Below, in pieces: positions 24,667 to 32,594 of a stretch of DNA of 34,161 bases (its first letter is position 1; each line of letters opens with the position of its first letter). Position numbers and translations under genes: made by a program. The stretch comes from Lachnospiraceae bacterium (GTDB taxonomy: Bacteria > Bacillota > Clostridia > Lachnospirales > Lachnospiraceae): NCBI GenBank assembly GCA_024682555.1, contig JAIKZD010000030.1:1-34161 (forward strand). The letters run 5' to 3'. The notes under the pieces were generated by a model. That model saw nothing but the letters and a program-made list of their open reading frames with translations, did no database searches and was not told the DNA's origin.

Positions 24667-24692
24667 ACACTAACATGTCAGCATGATATATT
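24664..24692 (+). promoter_or_regulatory. Promoter of the TRAP transporter operon
   Basis: TTTACA (24664-24669) and TATATT (24687-24692) are 17 bp apart. One operator copy sits inside the spacer and a second covers about +6 to +15, a classical arrangement for repression. Confidence 0.75.
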
Positions 24693-24715
24693 AGCCTTAA
24701 CAACTAACATGTCAG
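24669..24715. promoter_or_regulatory. Two direct-repeat operators in the TRAP promoter
   Basis: ACTAACATGTCAG occurs exactly twice, at 24669-24681 and 24703-24715, 34 bp apart. Its TAACATGT core is the same as in the palindrome upstream of kdgF. Probable sites for the neighbouring GntR regulator. Confidence 0.75.
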
Positions 24716-24757
24716 AGCAAATCTGAGATTGAAAAAAAATTGGGAGGATACAAGTTT

Positions 24758-25873
24758 ATGAACATTAAGAAAATTGCTTCACTGTTTGTTGCAGGAACAA
24801 TGGCACTTTCTCTCGCAGCCTGCGGACTGAGCGCACCCGTTGCCACGGAAACGGCTCCGGAACCCGTTGCAGAGGAAACTCAGGAAGAAGAGGCAGCACC
24901 TGTTGAGGAGACAGCAGAAGAGCCCGCAGCCGATGCAGCTGCAGCCGGCGATCCCGCAGTTACCCTTGTAATGGCAGAGGTTAACCCTCTTGATACCATC
25001 GTTGGACAGATGGATTCCAAGTTCAAGGAAGAAGTTGAGAAGCTTTCGGGCGGTTCCATCACCATCGACCTTCAGGCTTCAGGTGTTTTAGGATCAGAGA
25101 ACGACGTACTTGATACAATGCTCGGCGGCGGCGGAACGATCCAGATGTCAAGAATATCTGCTTTCGCTCTTACCAGCTACGGCGGAGAGAAGAGCAAGCT
25201 CTTATCAATACCTTATACTTTTGCGGACAGAGATCACTTCTGGGCATTTGCTACATCAGATCTTGCACAGGAATTCTTAAATGAGCCTTCGGAAAAAGGT
25301 TCGGGCATCAAGGGTCTCTTCTACGGCGAGGAAGGTTTCCGTCATTTCTTCGGAGTTAAGCCTTTCGAGAGCATCGATGATCTTGCGGGACTTAAGATCA
25401 GAGTTTCAAACGACCCTGTTATGAACGGTATGGTAGAGGGACTTGGAAGTTCACCTACGGTTGTAGCTTTCGGCGAGCTTTATTCGGCACTTCAGACAGG
25501 TGTTGTTGATGCAGCTGAGCAGCCCATCGCAAACTACAAGTCAAATGCTTTCAATGAAGTAGCAAACAACATGATCCTTGACGGACATACACTGGGTGCT
25601 GTTCAGGTTATCATCACCGACGAGGCATGGAACTCTCTTACAGAGGCACAGCAGGAAGCTATGATGGAAGCCGGAAAGATCGCATCGGAATACTGCCGTC
25701 AGATCTCCGAAGAAGCTGAGAACAAGGTTCTTGAGGAATTAAAGGCTGATGGCTGCAACATCGTTGAAGTAACCGACAAGACTCCCTGGCAGGAAGCCTG
25801 CAAGGCAGTTATCGAGGAGAACACAAGCGATCAGGCTGAACTCTATCAGCAGATCTTAGATATGGCTAAGTAA
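24758..25873 (+). CDS. TRAP transporter substrate-binding lipoprotein (DctP family)
   Basis: Extracellular receptor of a tripartite ATP-independent periplasmic-type transporter, 371 residues. Signal peptide with lipobox LAAC ending at Cys22, then an acidic Ala/Glu/Pro-rich linker (about 25-65). Family blocks: LAGLKIRVSNDPV, with the ligand-carboxylate Arg expected in KIRV; VAFGELYSALQTGVVDAAEQP; and HTLGAVQVIITDEAW. TRAP receptors bind organic acids; the uronate genes and shared operator suggest free galacturonate or glucuronate. GGGAGG precedes ATG 24758; the frame extends upstream to a TTG that overlaps this ribosome site. Confidence 0.92.
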   Translation: MNIKKIASLFVAGTMALSLAACGLSAPVATETAPEPVAEETQEEEAAPVEETAEEPAADAAAAGDPAVTLVMAEVNPLDTIVGQMDSKFKEEVEKLSGGSITIDLQASGVLGSENDVLDTMLGGGGTIQMSRISAFALTSYGGEKSKLLSIPYTFADRDHFWAFATSDLAQEFLNEPSEKGSGIKGLFYGEEGFRHFFGVKPFESIDDLAGLKIRVSNDPVMNGMVEGLGSSPTVVAFGELYSALQTGVVDAAEQPIANYKSNAFNEVANNMILDGHTLGAVQVIITDEAWNSLTEAQQEAMMEAGKIASEYCRQISEEAENKVLEELKADGCNIVEVTDKTPWQEACKAVIEENTSDQAELYQQILDMAK

Positions 25874-25898
25874 TCAGAACAAAAATATCTTGAAACCG

Positions 25899-25925
25899 AG
25901 GGCACAGTGCCTTGCTCTGTGCCCT
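25899..25925 (+). terminator. Partial terminator/attenuator between DctP and DctQ genes
   Basis: AGGGCACAG (25899-25907) pairs perfectly with CTGTGCCCT (25917-25925) around a 9-base loop, followed by TGATTTTTG. Inside an operon this would let only part of transcription through, raising receptor over permease levels. Confidence 0.7.
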
Positions 25926-25948
25926 TGATTTTTGAAAGGAGCATATTT

Positions 25949-26512
25949 ATGCCGGCTGTATTTAAAAAAATCGATAAGATCAAGCCTGTATATGATGCGG
26001 TATATAACGTGGTGGCAGTTATCTGTAAGATCCTGCTGATAGCGGATATCCTGGTGGTGGCTTTCCAGGTAGCCGGCCGTTACATACCATTCATCAAGGA
26101 TCCGTCATGGACGGAACAGGTAGTGCTGACGCTGATGTCTTATATGGCTGTTCTTTCAGCCGCACTTGCCATCAGGCGCGGAGCACATATCAGGATGACG
26201 GCCTTTGACCGCTATCTTCCCAAGAAGCTTTTGAAGGTTCTTGATATAATCGCGGACTTTGCGGTTCTGATACTTGCTGTGATAATGATCGTCCAGGGAT
26301 GGAAATATGCTAAACAGATCGGAAGCAGGGGTGTTTATGAGAGCATGCCGTGGCTTTCGAGATTCTGGATGTATTTTCCGGTGGCACTTGCAGGCGGCGC
26401 GATGCTTATTTTTGAAATAGAGGCTGTGTACAACCATATCAAGTCTCTGTTTGTAAAAGAAGAAGAGAAAAAACCGGAAGAGAATTCCGGGGAAAAGGGG
26501 GAAAACAAATAA
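25949..26512 (+). CDS. TRAP transporter small membrane subunit (DctQ family)
   Basis: A 187-residue protein with four likely spans, the DctQ size and topology. The family pattern EQVVLTLMSYMAVLSAALAIRRGAHIRM (between spans 2 and 3) and FPVALAGGAMLIFEIE (last span) are clear. The charged C-terminus is cytoplasmic. AAAGGAG before ATG 25949 sets the start; an upstream extension lies within the attenuator. The stop overlaps the DctM start (TAATG). Confidence 0.92.
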   Translation: MPAVFKKIDKIKPVYDAVYNVVAVICKILLIADILVVAFQVAGRYIPFIKDPSWTEQVVLTLMSYMAVLSAALAIRRGAHIRMTAFDRYLPKKLLKVLDIIADFAVLILAVIMIVQGWKYAKQIGSRGVYESMPWLSRFWMYFPVALAGGAMLIFEIEAVYNHIKSLFVKEEEKKPEENSGEKGENK

Positions 26513-27804
26513 TGGCAATTAATTCCACAGCGATAGCGGTTTTACTGATAAGCTTTTTTGTCATGATCCTCTTAAGATTCCCCATCGCCTATGCGGTAGC
26601 TCTTTCGTCGGTATTATGCCTTCTGGTTGAGGGTAATCCCTTATCTACACTGTGCCAGTTCATGGTAAAAGGTATAAGTTCTTTCTCCCTGATGGCGGTT
26701 CCCTTTTTCATCACCATGGGCGTGCTGATGGGAAAAGGAGGAATATCCGAAAAACTGATAGCCCTGGCTGATGCCTGTGTCGGATGGATGACAGGCGGAA
26801 TGGCAATGGTAAACATCGTGGCATCCTATTTCTTCGGCGGGATATCGGGTTCGGCAGCTGCAGATACCGCATCTTTAGGATCCATCCTTATCCCCATGAT
26901 GGCAGATCAGGGTTATGATAAGGACTTTGCAACGGCAGTTACCATTACTTCATCCTGTGAGGGTCTTTTAGTTCCGCCGTCCCATAACATGGTCATTTAT
27001 GCCATGGCGGCAGGCGGTGTATCCGTAGGATCACTCTTCCTTGCAGGTTATATCCCTGGGGCTCTGCTTGCTTTTTCCCTTATGGTAGGTTCCTATATCA
27101 TTTCCAAAAAGAGAAAGTATCCCAAGGGTTCCAAATTTTCTCTCAAGGTTTTGCTTAAACAGCTGGGAGTATCCTTCTGGGCGCTTGCAGCGATAATCAT
27201 CGTTGTTGTCGGCGTTGTGGGCGGTGTGTTCACAGCGACGGAATCTGCGGCAATAGCGGTTATCTACAGTCTTATAGTTTCTGTATTCATATACAGGGGC
27301 ATTACCTGGAAGGGTGTGTGGAAGGCACTTGACGAGTGCGTGAACACTCTCTCCATCGTGCTTATCCTCATAGCCACATCTGCGGTATTCGGAAACTGTC
27401 TTACAAGACTTCATGTTCCGGATCTTGCGACCAAGGCAATCATCGGAGTGAGCAGCAATCCCTATGTGATCGCGCTTTTACTTGACCTGATACTTCTCGT
27501 ACTGGGCTGCATAATGGATATGGCTCCCATCATCCTGATCGCCACCCCCATCCTTTTGCCGGTGGCTACCGCCATAGGAATAAGCCCGATACAGTTCGGT
27601 ATCATCATGATATTAAACTGCGGTATCGGACTGCTGACACCTCCCGTAGGAGCGGTTCTTTTCATCGGATCGGCGGTATCCAAGCTTCCCATGGAAAAGG
27701 TTGTAAAGGCTACATTGCCTTTCTATCTGTGCATGATAATCGCACTGCTGCTTATAACCTTTGTACCAGGCATAAGTATGGCTCTGCCGGGTCTCGTCAG
27801 ATAA
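26512..27804 (+). CDS. TRAP transporter large permease (DctM family)
   Basis: Main ion-coupled membrane channel of the TRAP system, 430 residues and about 12 spans. Typical DctM blocks are MAVPFFITMGVLMGKGGIS, YFFGGISGSAAADTASLGSILIPMM, SSCEGLLVPPSHNMVIYA, VFTATESAAIAVIYSL and GIGLLTPPVGAVLF. Translation is coupled to DctQ through the TAATG overlap. With the receptor and DctQ it forms a complete three-part system. Confidence 0.95.
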   Translation: MAINSTAIAVLLISFFVMILLRFPIAYAVALSSVLCLLVEGNPLSTLCQFMVKGISSFSLMAVPFFITMGVLMGKGGISEKLIALADACVGWMTGGMAMVNIVASYFFGGISGSAAADTASLGSILIPMMADQGYDKDFATAVTITSSCEGLLVPPSHNMVIYAMAAGGVSVGSLFLAGYIPGALLAFSLMVGSYIISKKRKYPKGSKFSLKVLLKQLGVSFWALAAIIIVVVGVVGGVFTATESAAIAVIYSLIVSVFIYRGITWKGVWKALDECVNTLSIVLILIATSAVFGNCLTRLHVPDLATKAIIGVSSNPYVIALLLDLILLVLGCIMDMAPIILIATPILLPVATAIGISPIQFGIIMILNCGIGLLTPPVGAVLFIGSAVSKLPMEKVVKATLPFYLCMIIALLLITFVPGISMALPGLVR

Positions 27805-27890
27805 TAAATGCCGGAGCGGTCCGTCTTCCTTCGATGAACCGCATATAAAAACAAACTGCACGGAAAAAACGAAAAGAACGGGGAAACTGT

Positions 27891-28412
27891 ATGGAATTCA
27901 GGTATCGGTATAAAGTAAAGGCATCGGACATCTGGCAGGTGAGGATGTATTATGCCTATGCTTCGTATACGGCCGTTATAAATATAGTCTGTATCATTTC
28001 ATCCATAGTGCTTCTCCTAACAATGTGGAAAAGCGCGGAAACATGGTTCAGACTTTTGATGATCATTTTTTTCTCTCTTTTTACCGTTATCCAGCCGCTG
28101 CTCATATATTTAAGCTGCAGAAAGCAGATAAAGGAAAGGAGCAGCGGATCCGGAGGCGGAGAGGGCGATCCCGGTGAAATGGAACTTGTCTTTAATGAAA
28201 AAGGACTTGAGATAACAGCCGGTGGAAAAAACGAGAAGCATCCCTGGAAGGATATCATAGCCGTCACCGTACGTCCGACCCTTGTGGTGGTGTATACGGG
28301 AGCCGATCGCGGATACATCCTGACAAACAGGGTGCTGTCTGATACGCGGAAAGGGTTTCTTGATTTTGTCAGGGAGAAAAGAAAGGGTTCAGGCGCAGGG
28401 CGCGGAGCCTAA
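27891..28412 (+). CDS. YcxB-like membrane protein, function unknown
   Basis: A 173-residue protein with two adjacent membrane spans (about 27-48 and 54-75), a Gly/Ser-rich linker (RSSGSGGGEGDPGE), and a soluble part with the YcxB-like pattern LVFNEKGLEITAGGKNEKHPWKDIIAVTVRPTLVVVYTGADRGYIL. Members have no established function. It lies 86 bases after the TRAP permease and 67 before uxuA; a role in uronate use is not evident. Ribosome site GGGGAAA. Confidence 0.75.
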   Translation: MEFRYRYKVKASDIWQVRMYYAYASYTAVINIVCIISSIVLLLTMWKSAETWFRLLMIIFFSLFTVIQPLLIYLSCRKQIKERSSGSGGGEGDPGEMELVFNEKGLEITAGGKNEKHPWKDIIAVTVRPTLVVVYTGADRGYILTNRVLSDTRKGFLDFVREKRKGSGAGRGA

Positions 28413-28424
28413 CAGAAAACAGCG

Positions 28425-28455
28425 TCCGGCTTAAGTCACATTACTTAATGCCGGA
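28425..28455. other. 12-bp stem-loop before uxuA
   Basis: TCCGGC (28425-28430) with TTAAGT (28431-28436) pairs with ACTTAA (28443-28448) and GCCGGA (28450-28455), with one bulged T and a 6-base loop. No U-tract. It may be a processing site or an operator for uxuAB. Confidence 0.5.
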
Positions 28456-28479
28456 TCACAGATCAGGAGGAAAAGAAGG

Positions 28480-29556
28480 ATGGAGATGACCTTCAGATGG
28501 TTCGGAGAAGGCTTCGATACCGTAACACTTAAACAGATAAGACAGATCCCGGGAGTGACGGGTGTGATAACGACACTGTATGACACCATGCCCGGTGAAC
28601 TGTGGGAAAGAAACAGGATAAAAGCGCTGAAAGAAACCGTTGAAGCCTCGGGACTTCATATATCGGGAATCGAGAGCGTTAATATACATGATTCCATCAA
28701 GATAGGCGATAAAGACAGGGATATGTATATCGATAATTATATAAAGACCCTGGAAAACCTTGGTGAGGAAGGCATACGCATGGTCTGCTATAATTTCATG
28801 CCCGTCTTTGACTGGACCAGGACCGAGCTTGCCAGGTTAAGGCCTGACGGTTCCACCGTAATGGCCTATACCCAGGAAGCGGTGGATGCCATTGATCCCG
28901 AGAAGATGTTTGAATCCATCGCAGGGGACATGAACGGGACTGTAATGCCCGGCTGGGAGCCTGAGCGTATGGCTAAGGTAAAAGAGCTGTTTCAGATGTA
29001 CAGGGATGTGGATGATGAGAAGCTCTTTGCAAATCTTAAGTATTTCCTTGAGCGGATAATGCCCGTCTGCAATAAATATGACATTAAGATGGCGATACAT
29101 CCCGATGATCCCGCGTGGAGCGTTTTCGGACTTCCGAGGATAATCATCAATCAGGAAAACATACACAGGATGATGGATATGGTGGATGATGTGCATAACG
29201 GCGTCACCTTCTGTTCGGGATCCTACGGAACAAACCTTGAAAACGATCTTCCGGGTATGATCCGTTCGCTTAAGGGACGTATTCATTTTGCCCATGTCAG
29301 AAACCTTAAGTTCAATTCCCCCACGGATTTTGAAGAATCGGCCCACCTGTCATCGGATGGAACCTTTGATATGTATGAGATAATGAAAGCTCTTTATGAC
29401 ATAGGTTTTGACGGCCCCATCCGTCCCGATCACGGAAGGATGATCTGGGATGAAAAAGCCATGCCGGGGTACGGACTTTACGACAGGGCTCTTGGAGCTG
29501 CCTATTTAAACGGTCTTTGGGAAGCCATAGACAAATCACATAAAAGAGCGGTTTAA
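28480..29556 (+). CDS. uxuA: Mannonate dehydratase (UxuA)
   Basis: Dehydrates D-mannonate to KDG, final step of the glucuronate branch. TIM-barrel enzyme of 358 residues. Diagnostic blocks: MTFRWFGEGFDTVTLKQIRQ, IPGVTGVITTLYDTMPGELW, IKMAIHPDDPAWSVFGLPRI, NGVTFCSGSYGTN, IHFAHVRNLK and GPIRPDHGRMIW, whose His, Cys and Asp residues form the metal site in known UxuA. AGGAGG precedes ATG 28480; ATG 28486 is an equally plausible start. A tandem-repeat spacer separates it from uxuB. Confidence 0.95.
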   Translation: MEMTFRWFGEGFDTVTLKQIRQIPGVTGVITTLYDTMPGELWERNRIKALKETVEASGLHISGIESVNIHDSIKIGDKDRDMYIDNYIKTLENLGEEGIRMVCYNFMPVFDWTRTELARLRPDGSTVMAYTQEAVDAIDPEKMFESIAGDMNGTVMPGWEPERMAKVKELFQMYRDVDDEKLFANLKYFLERIMPVCNKYDIKMAIHPDDPAWSVFGLPRIIINQENIHRMMDMVDDVHNGVTFCSGSYGTNLENDLPGMIRSLKGRIHFAHVRNLKFNSPTDFEESAHLSSDGTFDMYEIMKALYDIGFDGPIRPDHGRMIWDEKAMPGYGLYDRALGAAYLNGLWEAIDKSHKRAV

Positions 29557-29626
29557 GGCCTGTGGAAAGAGCAGATCGGGGCCTGCAGAAGGATCGGATC
29601 AAGGTCTGTATAAAAGAGCCGGATGA
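29538..29626. repeat. Degenerate about 23-bp tandem repeats from the end of uxuA to uxuB
   Basis: Successive copies start at about 29538, 29562, 29585 and 29608. They share the pattern AAAGAGC-GG--- followed by GGCCT or GGTCT, with 23-24 base spacing. The first copy covers the last codons and the stop of uxuA. The copies are only partly alike, so this is an old or eroding array. Confidence 0.45.
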
Positions 29627-29652
29627 ATGCCGGCCGGAAAGGGATGAACAAA

Positions 29653-31269
29653 ATGAGATTAACTCAGGACGGGATCAGGGATAAAAAACCCTGGGAAGAA
29701 AAAGGATATGTACTTCCGCATTTTGACCGGGAGGAAATGATAAAGAAGACCAAAGAAGCTCCCTTCTGGGTACATTTCGGAGCCGGGAATATCTTCAGGG
29801 CGTTTCAGGCTGCCGCTGTACAGAAGCTATTAAATGACGGGGTCATCGACAGAGGCATAATCGTGGTGGAAGGCTTTGACTATGAGATCATAGAGAAAAT
29901 GTACCGTCCCCATGATGATCTTTCAATCTTAGTTACCTTAAAGGCAGACGGAAGCGTGGATAAGACCATTGTCGGAAGCATCGCCGAATCCTGCATCCTG
30001 GATTCGGAAAATGATAAGGAATACTCAAGGTTAAAGGAGATATTCGGAGGCGATTCCTTACAGCTTGCCACTTTTACAATAACCGAAAAAGGCTACAGCC
30101 TGACGGACGGTAAGGGTGTGCGTCTCAAGAACGTGGCGGAAGATATGGAAAACGGCCCGGAAAAGCCCTCAAGCTATATCGGCAAGGTTGCTTCCCTTTT
30201 GTATGAAAGATATAAAAACGGCAGGAAGCCCATAGCCATGGTGAGCACGGATAACTGCTCCCACAACGGTGACAAGCTTTATGGAGCCGTAAATGCCTTT
30301 GCCGTGGAATGGGTTAAAAACGGGAAAGCCGACAAAGGATTTGAAGAGTATATAAATGACGAAAGCTGTGTTTCATTCCCCTGGAGCATGATCGACAAGA
30401 TAACACCCAGACCGGATCCCGCGGTGGAAATGCTGCTTGAAAAGGATGATATAGAGGGACTTGCCAATGTTATCACCTCAAGAAAGACTTATGTGGCTCC
30501 CTTTGTAAATGCCGAGGAATGCGAATACCTCGTTATTGAGGACAAGTTTCCGAATAAAAGACCGCCCCTTGAAAAAGCAGGTTTTATCTTTACCGATAAA
30601 GAGACCGTTGACAAGGTGGAGAAGATGAAGGTATGTACCTGCCTGAATCCCCTGCATACGGCCCTTGCCGTATTCGGCTGTCTCCTCGGATACACAAGGA
30701 TATCCGATGAGATGAAGGATGAGGATCTTAAGAAGCTTGTCATGGAGATCGGCTACAGGGAAGGACTTCCGGTCGTTACCGATCCCGGCGTTCTGAATCC
30801 CCGTGAATTTATCGATACTGTCGTAAACGTGAGGATCCCGAATCCCTTCATGCCCGATACACCCCAGAGGATAGCTACGGACACCTCGCAGAAGCTGCCC
30901 ATAAGATACGGCGAGACCATAAAGAATTATCTGCAGACGGGCAGGGATATAAAGGAATTAAAGCTGATCCCCCTGGTATTTGCGGGGTGGTTTAGGTATC
31001 TTATGGCTATCGATGATGAGGGAAAGCTTTATGAGCTCAGCCCCGACCCGATGATCGAAACGGTGAAGCCTTATATTTCAGGCATAAGGCTTTGTGAAAG
31101 CACGGAAAAAGAGGCGGGAGATGCGATAGATGAGCTTCTTGGCAATGCATCGCTGTTTGGTACCGATCTCAAGAAAGCCGGGCTTGCCGACACCGTAAAA
31201 GGATATTTCGCCGAACTTATCAAGGGTAAGGGGGCAGTAAGGAGCACCCTGCATAAATATGTCGGATAA
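29653..31269 (+). CDS. uxuB: Fructuronate reductase / mannonate oxidoreductase (UxuB)
   Basis: Reduces D-fructuronate to D-mannonate. Mannitol-dehydrogenase family, 538 residues. The N-terminal nucleotide fold begins at VHFGAGNIFRAFQAAAVQ. The central blocks SWSMIDKITPRPDP-like (here PWSMIDKITPRPDP) and CTCLNPLHTALAVFGCLLGY are typical of this branch. GGAAAGGG gives ideal spacing to ATG 29653, whereas ATG 29644 touches it. uxaB in this window is a separate, shorter paralogue; pairing with uxuA supports the UxuB assignment. The last 11 bases overlap the MFS gene. Confidence 0.9.
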   Translation: MRLTQDGIRDKKPWEEKGYVLPHFDREEMIKKTKEAPFWVHFGAGNIFRAFQAAAVQKLLNDGVIDRGIIVVEGFDYEIIEKMYRPHDDLSILVTLKADGSVDKTIVGSIAESCILDSENDKEYSRLKEIFGGDSLQLATFTITEKGYSLTDGKGVRLKNVAEDMENGPEKPSSYIGKVASLLYERYKNGRKPIAMVSTDNCSHNGDKLYGAVNAFAVEWVKNGKADKGFEEYINDESCVSFPWSMIDKITPRPDPAVEMLLEKDDIEGLANVITSRKTYVAPFVNAEECEYLVIEDKFPNKRPPLEKAGFIFTDKETVDKVEKMKVCTCLNPLHTALAVFGCLLGYTRISDEMKDEDLKKLVMEIGYREGLPVVTDPGVLNPREFIDTVVNVRIPNPFMPDTPQRIATDTSQKLPIRYGETIKNYLQTGRDIKELKLIPLVFAGWFRYLMAIDDEGKLYELSPDPMIETVKPYISGIRLCESTEKEAGDAIDELLGNASLFGTDLKKAGLADTVKGYFAELIKGKGAVRSTLHKYVG

Positions 31270-32479
31270 TATATTCAGCGATAAAACAAGCAGACGCAGC
31301 GTTTTTACAACATATACGGCATTTATAATAAACGGAATGATGGCCCTCTCCATAGGGTCATTACTTCCGTTTATAAGAGATGACAGGGGCCTTAGTTATG
31401 CGTTTGCCGGACTTATAGTAAGCCTTCATTCCGTGGGAAACCTTATCTCGAGCTTCATGTCGGGAGCTCTGTCGGTATGGACCGGCCGGAAGAAGAGCGT
31501 ACTTATATTTGATTTTTTCATGCCGGTGGCTTATGTCCTGATACTCGCGGGAAAGAGCAATCTTCTGCTTGCGGCGGCGTTCTTTCTTACCGGCATAGCA
31601 AGAGGCGCAAACAGTAACTACTGTAATGCGGTAATAAACGATATAGCTCCCGGAAAGGCATGGATACTTAACGGTCTTCATGCAATGTTTTCCGTAGGGG
31701 CTTTTTTGTTCCCGATCATCTTAAGCGTCCTTACAAGGAATGGGGCGGAGGGTTACAGGACCGCCTGTGTATTTCTTCTGATCATGGGGATCATAAGCTT
31801 CCTTCTGTATTTTTTCAGTCCCGGGGATACTGTTTCGGAGAGCGGGAACAGTCCCGCCGGTGAGGATGACTCTGCCGGAAAACAGGCAGCAGACAGAGGC
31901 TTCGGTTTTTTCAGGGAGAAGATCTTTATACTCACCGTACTTACCCTGTTCTTTTATCTCTGTGCGGAGCAGGGGGTCATCGGATGGATGGTGACCTATT
32001 TTACGGACACAGGATATATCAGCAGCTCGCTGTCGCAGATAACGGCCGGCATCCTCTGGATAATGATGCTCATCGGAAGGCTTCTGACCGCTTACCTTTC
32101 TTCGCGTACCGACAAGAGAAGACTGCTTCCCTTCATGGGCGGAGGAATAGTCATTTTCTTTGTGCTCATGCTGTTTGCGAGGAACCCCGCCTTCATCTTT
32201 TTCTGCATCATGGGCTTTGGATTTTCCATGGCGGGGATATACCCGACAACCGTATCTTTCAGCGGTGATATCATTAAAAAATATGCTCTTTCATGGAGCT
32301 TTATACTGACCCTTGCAAGTCTCGGATCGATCCTGATGCCGTCTGTCATAGGACGGGTGGCGGAGCGTTACGGCATAAGCTTCGGTATCTCGACCATCGC
32401 CATAGCGGTTCTGCTCGATCTGTGTTTCATTCTGATGCTTGCATCCGCCGGGAAAAAAGAGATAAACGAAGGAGCCTGA
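31259..32479 (+). CDS. MFS transporter, probable sugar or uronide carrier
   Basis: A 406-residue membrane protein with about 12 hydrophobic segments and a central hydrophilic loop (about 195-215). MFS motif A appears as SGALSVWTGRKKSVL between spans 2 and 3, with a related TAYLSSRTDKRRLLP in the second half. It overlaps uxuB by 11 bases. Neighbours uxuAB and GH115 suggest import of glucuronate, glucuronides or xylan-derived aldouronates. The substrate is not readable from sequence. The ribosome site is distant (AAGGAG about 15 bases upstream), fitting translational coupling. Confidence 0.85.
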   Translation: MSDNIFSDKTSRRSVFTTYTAFIINGMMALSIGSLLPFIRDDRGLSYAFAGLIVSLHSVGNLISSFMSGALSVWTGRKKSVLIFDFFMPVAYVLILAGKSNLLLAAAFFLTGIARGANSNYCNAVINDIAPGKAWILNGLHAMFSVGAFLFPIILSVLTRNGAEGYRTACVFLLIMGIISFLLYFFSPGDTVSESGNSPAGEDDSAGKQAADRGFGFFREKIFILTVLTLFFYLCAEQGVIGWMVTYFTDTGYISSSLSQITAGILWIMMLIGRLLTAYLSSRTDKRRLLPFMGGGIVIFFVLMLFARNPAFIFFCIMGFGFSMAGIYPTTVSFSGDIIKKYALSWSFILTLASLGSILMPSVIGRVAERYGISFGISTIAIAVLLDLCFILMLASAGKKEINEGA

Positions 32480-32510
32480 TGATAATTATTTACCATAAGA
32501 TTATAATGGG

Positions 32511-32590
32511 GTCATGAGGACGCGGTAACGGTCATGAGTACCGGGTGACGGCCATGGATAAGCAGTAACGGAGGAATAAGGAGTAACGGA
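32511..32590. repeat. Four 20-bp degenerate tandem repeats before the GH115 gene
   Basis: Consecutive units are GTCATGAGGACGCGGTAACG (32511), GTCATGAGTACCGGGTGACG (32531), GCCATGGATAAGCAGTAACG (32551) and GAGGAATAAGGAGTAACGGA (32571). The first two share the 5' GTCATGAG, and all end in G-T-(A/G)-ACG or close to it. The last unit carries the GH115 ribosome site (AAGGAG). Confidence 0.7.
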
Positions 32591-32594
32591 AGAT

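Noticed and set aside
23462-24715. A CRISPR-like or integron-like repeat set from the recurring AACATGT motifs.
   Set aside because: Only four short copies, located at two promoters, with palindromic form and promoter overlap; operators explain them fully.
20209-31269. Possibility that uxaB (20209) and uxuB (29653) are copies of one gene by duplication.
   Set aside because: They belong to the same superfamily but differ in length (493 versus 538 residues) and in their conserved blocks (GAHTSM versus LNPLHTALA), matching two distinct reductases.
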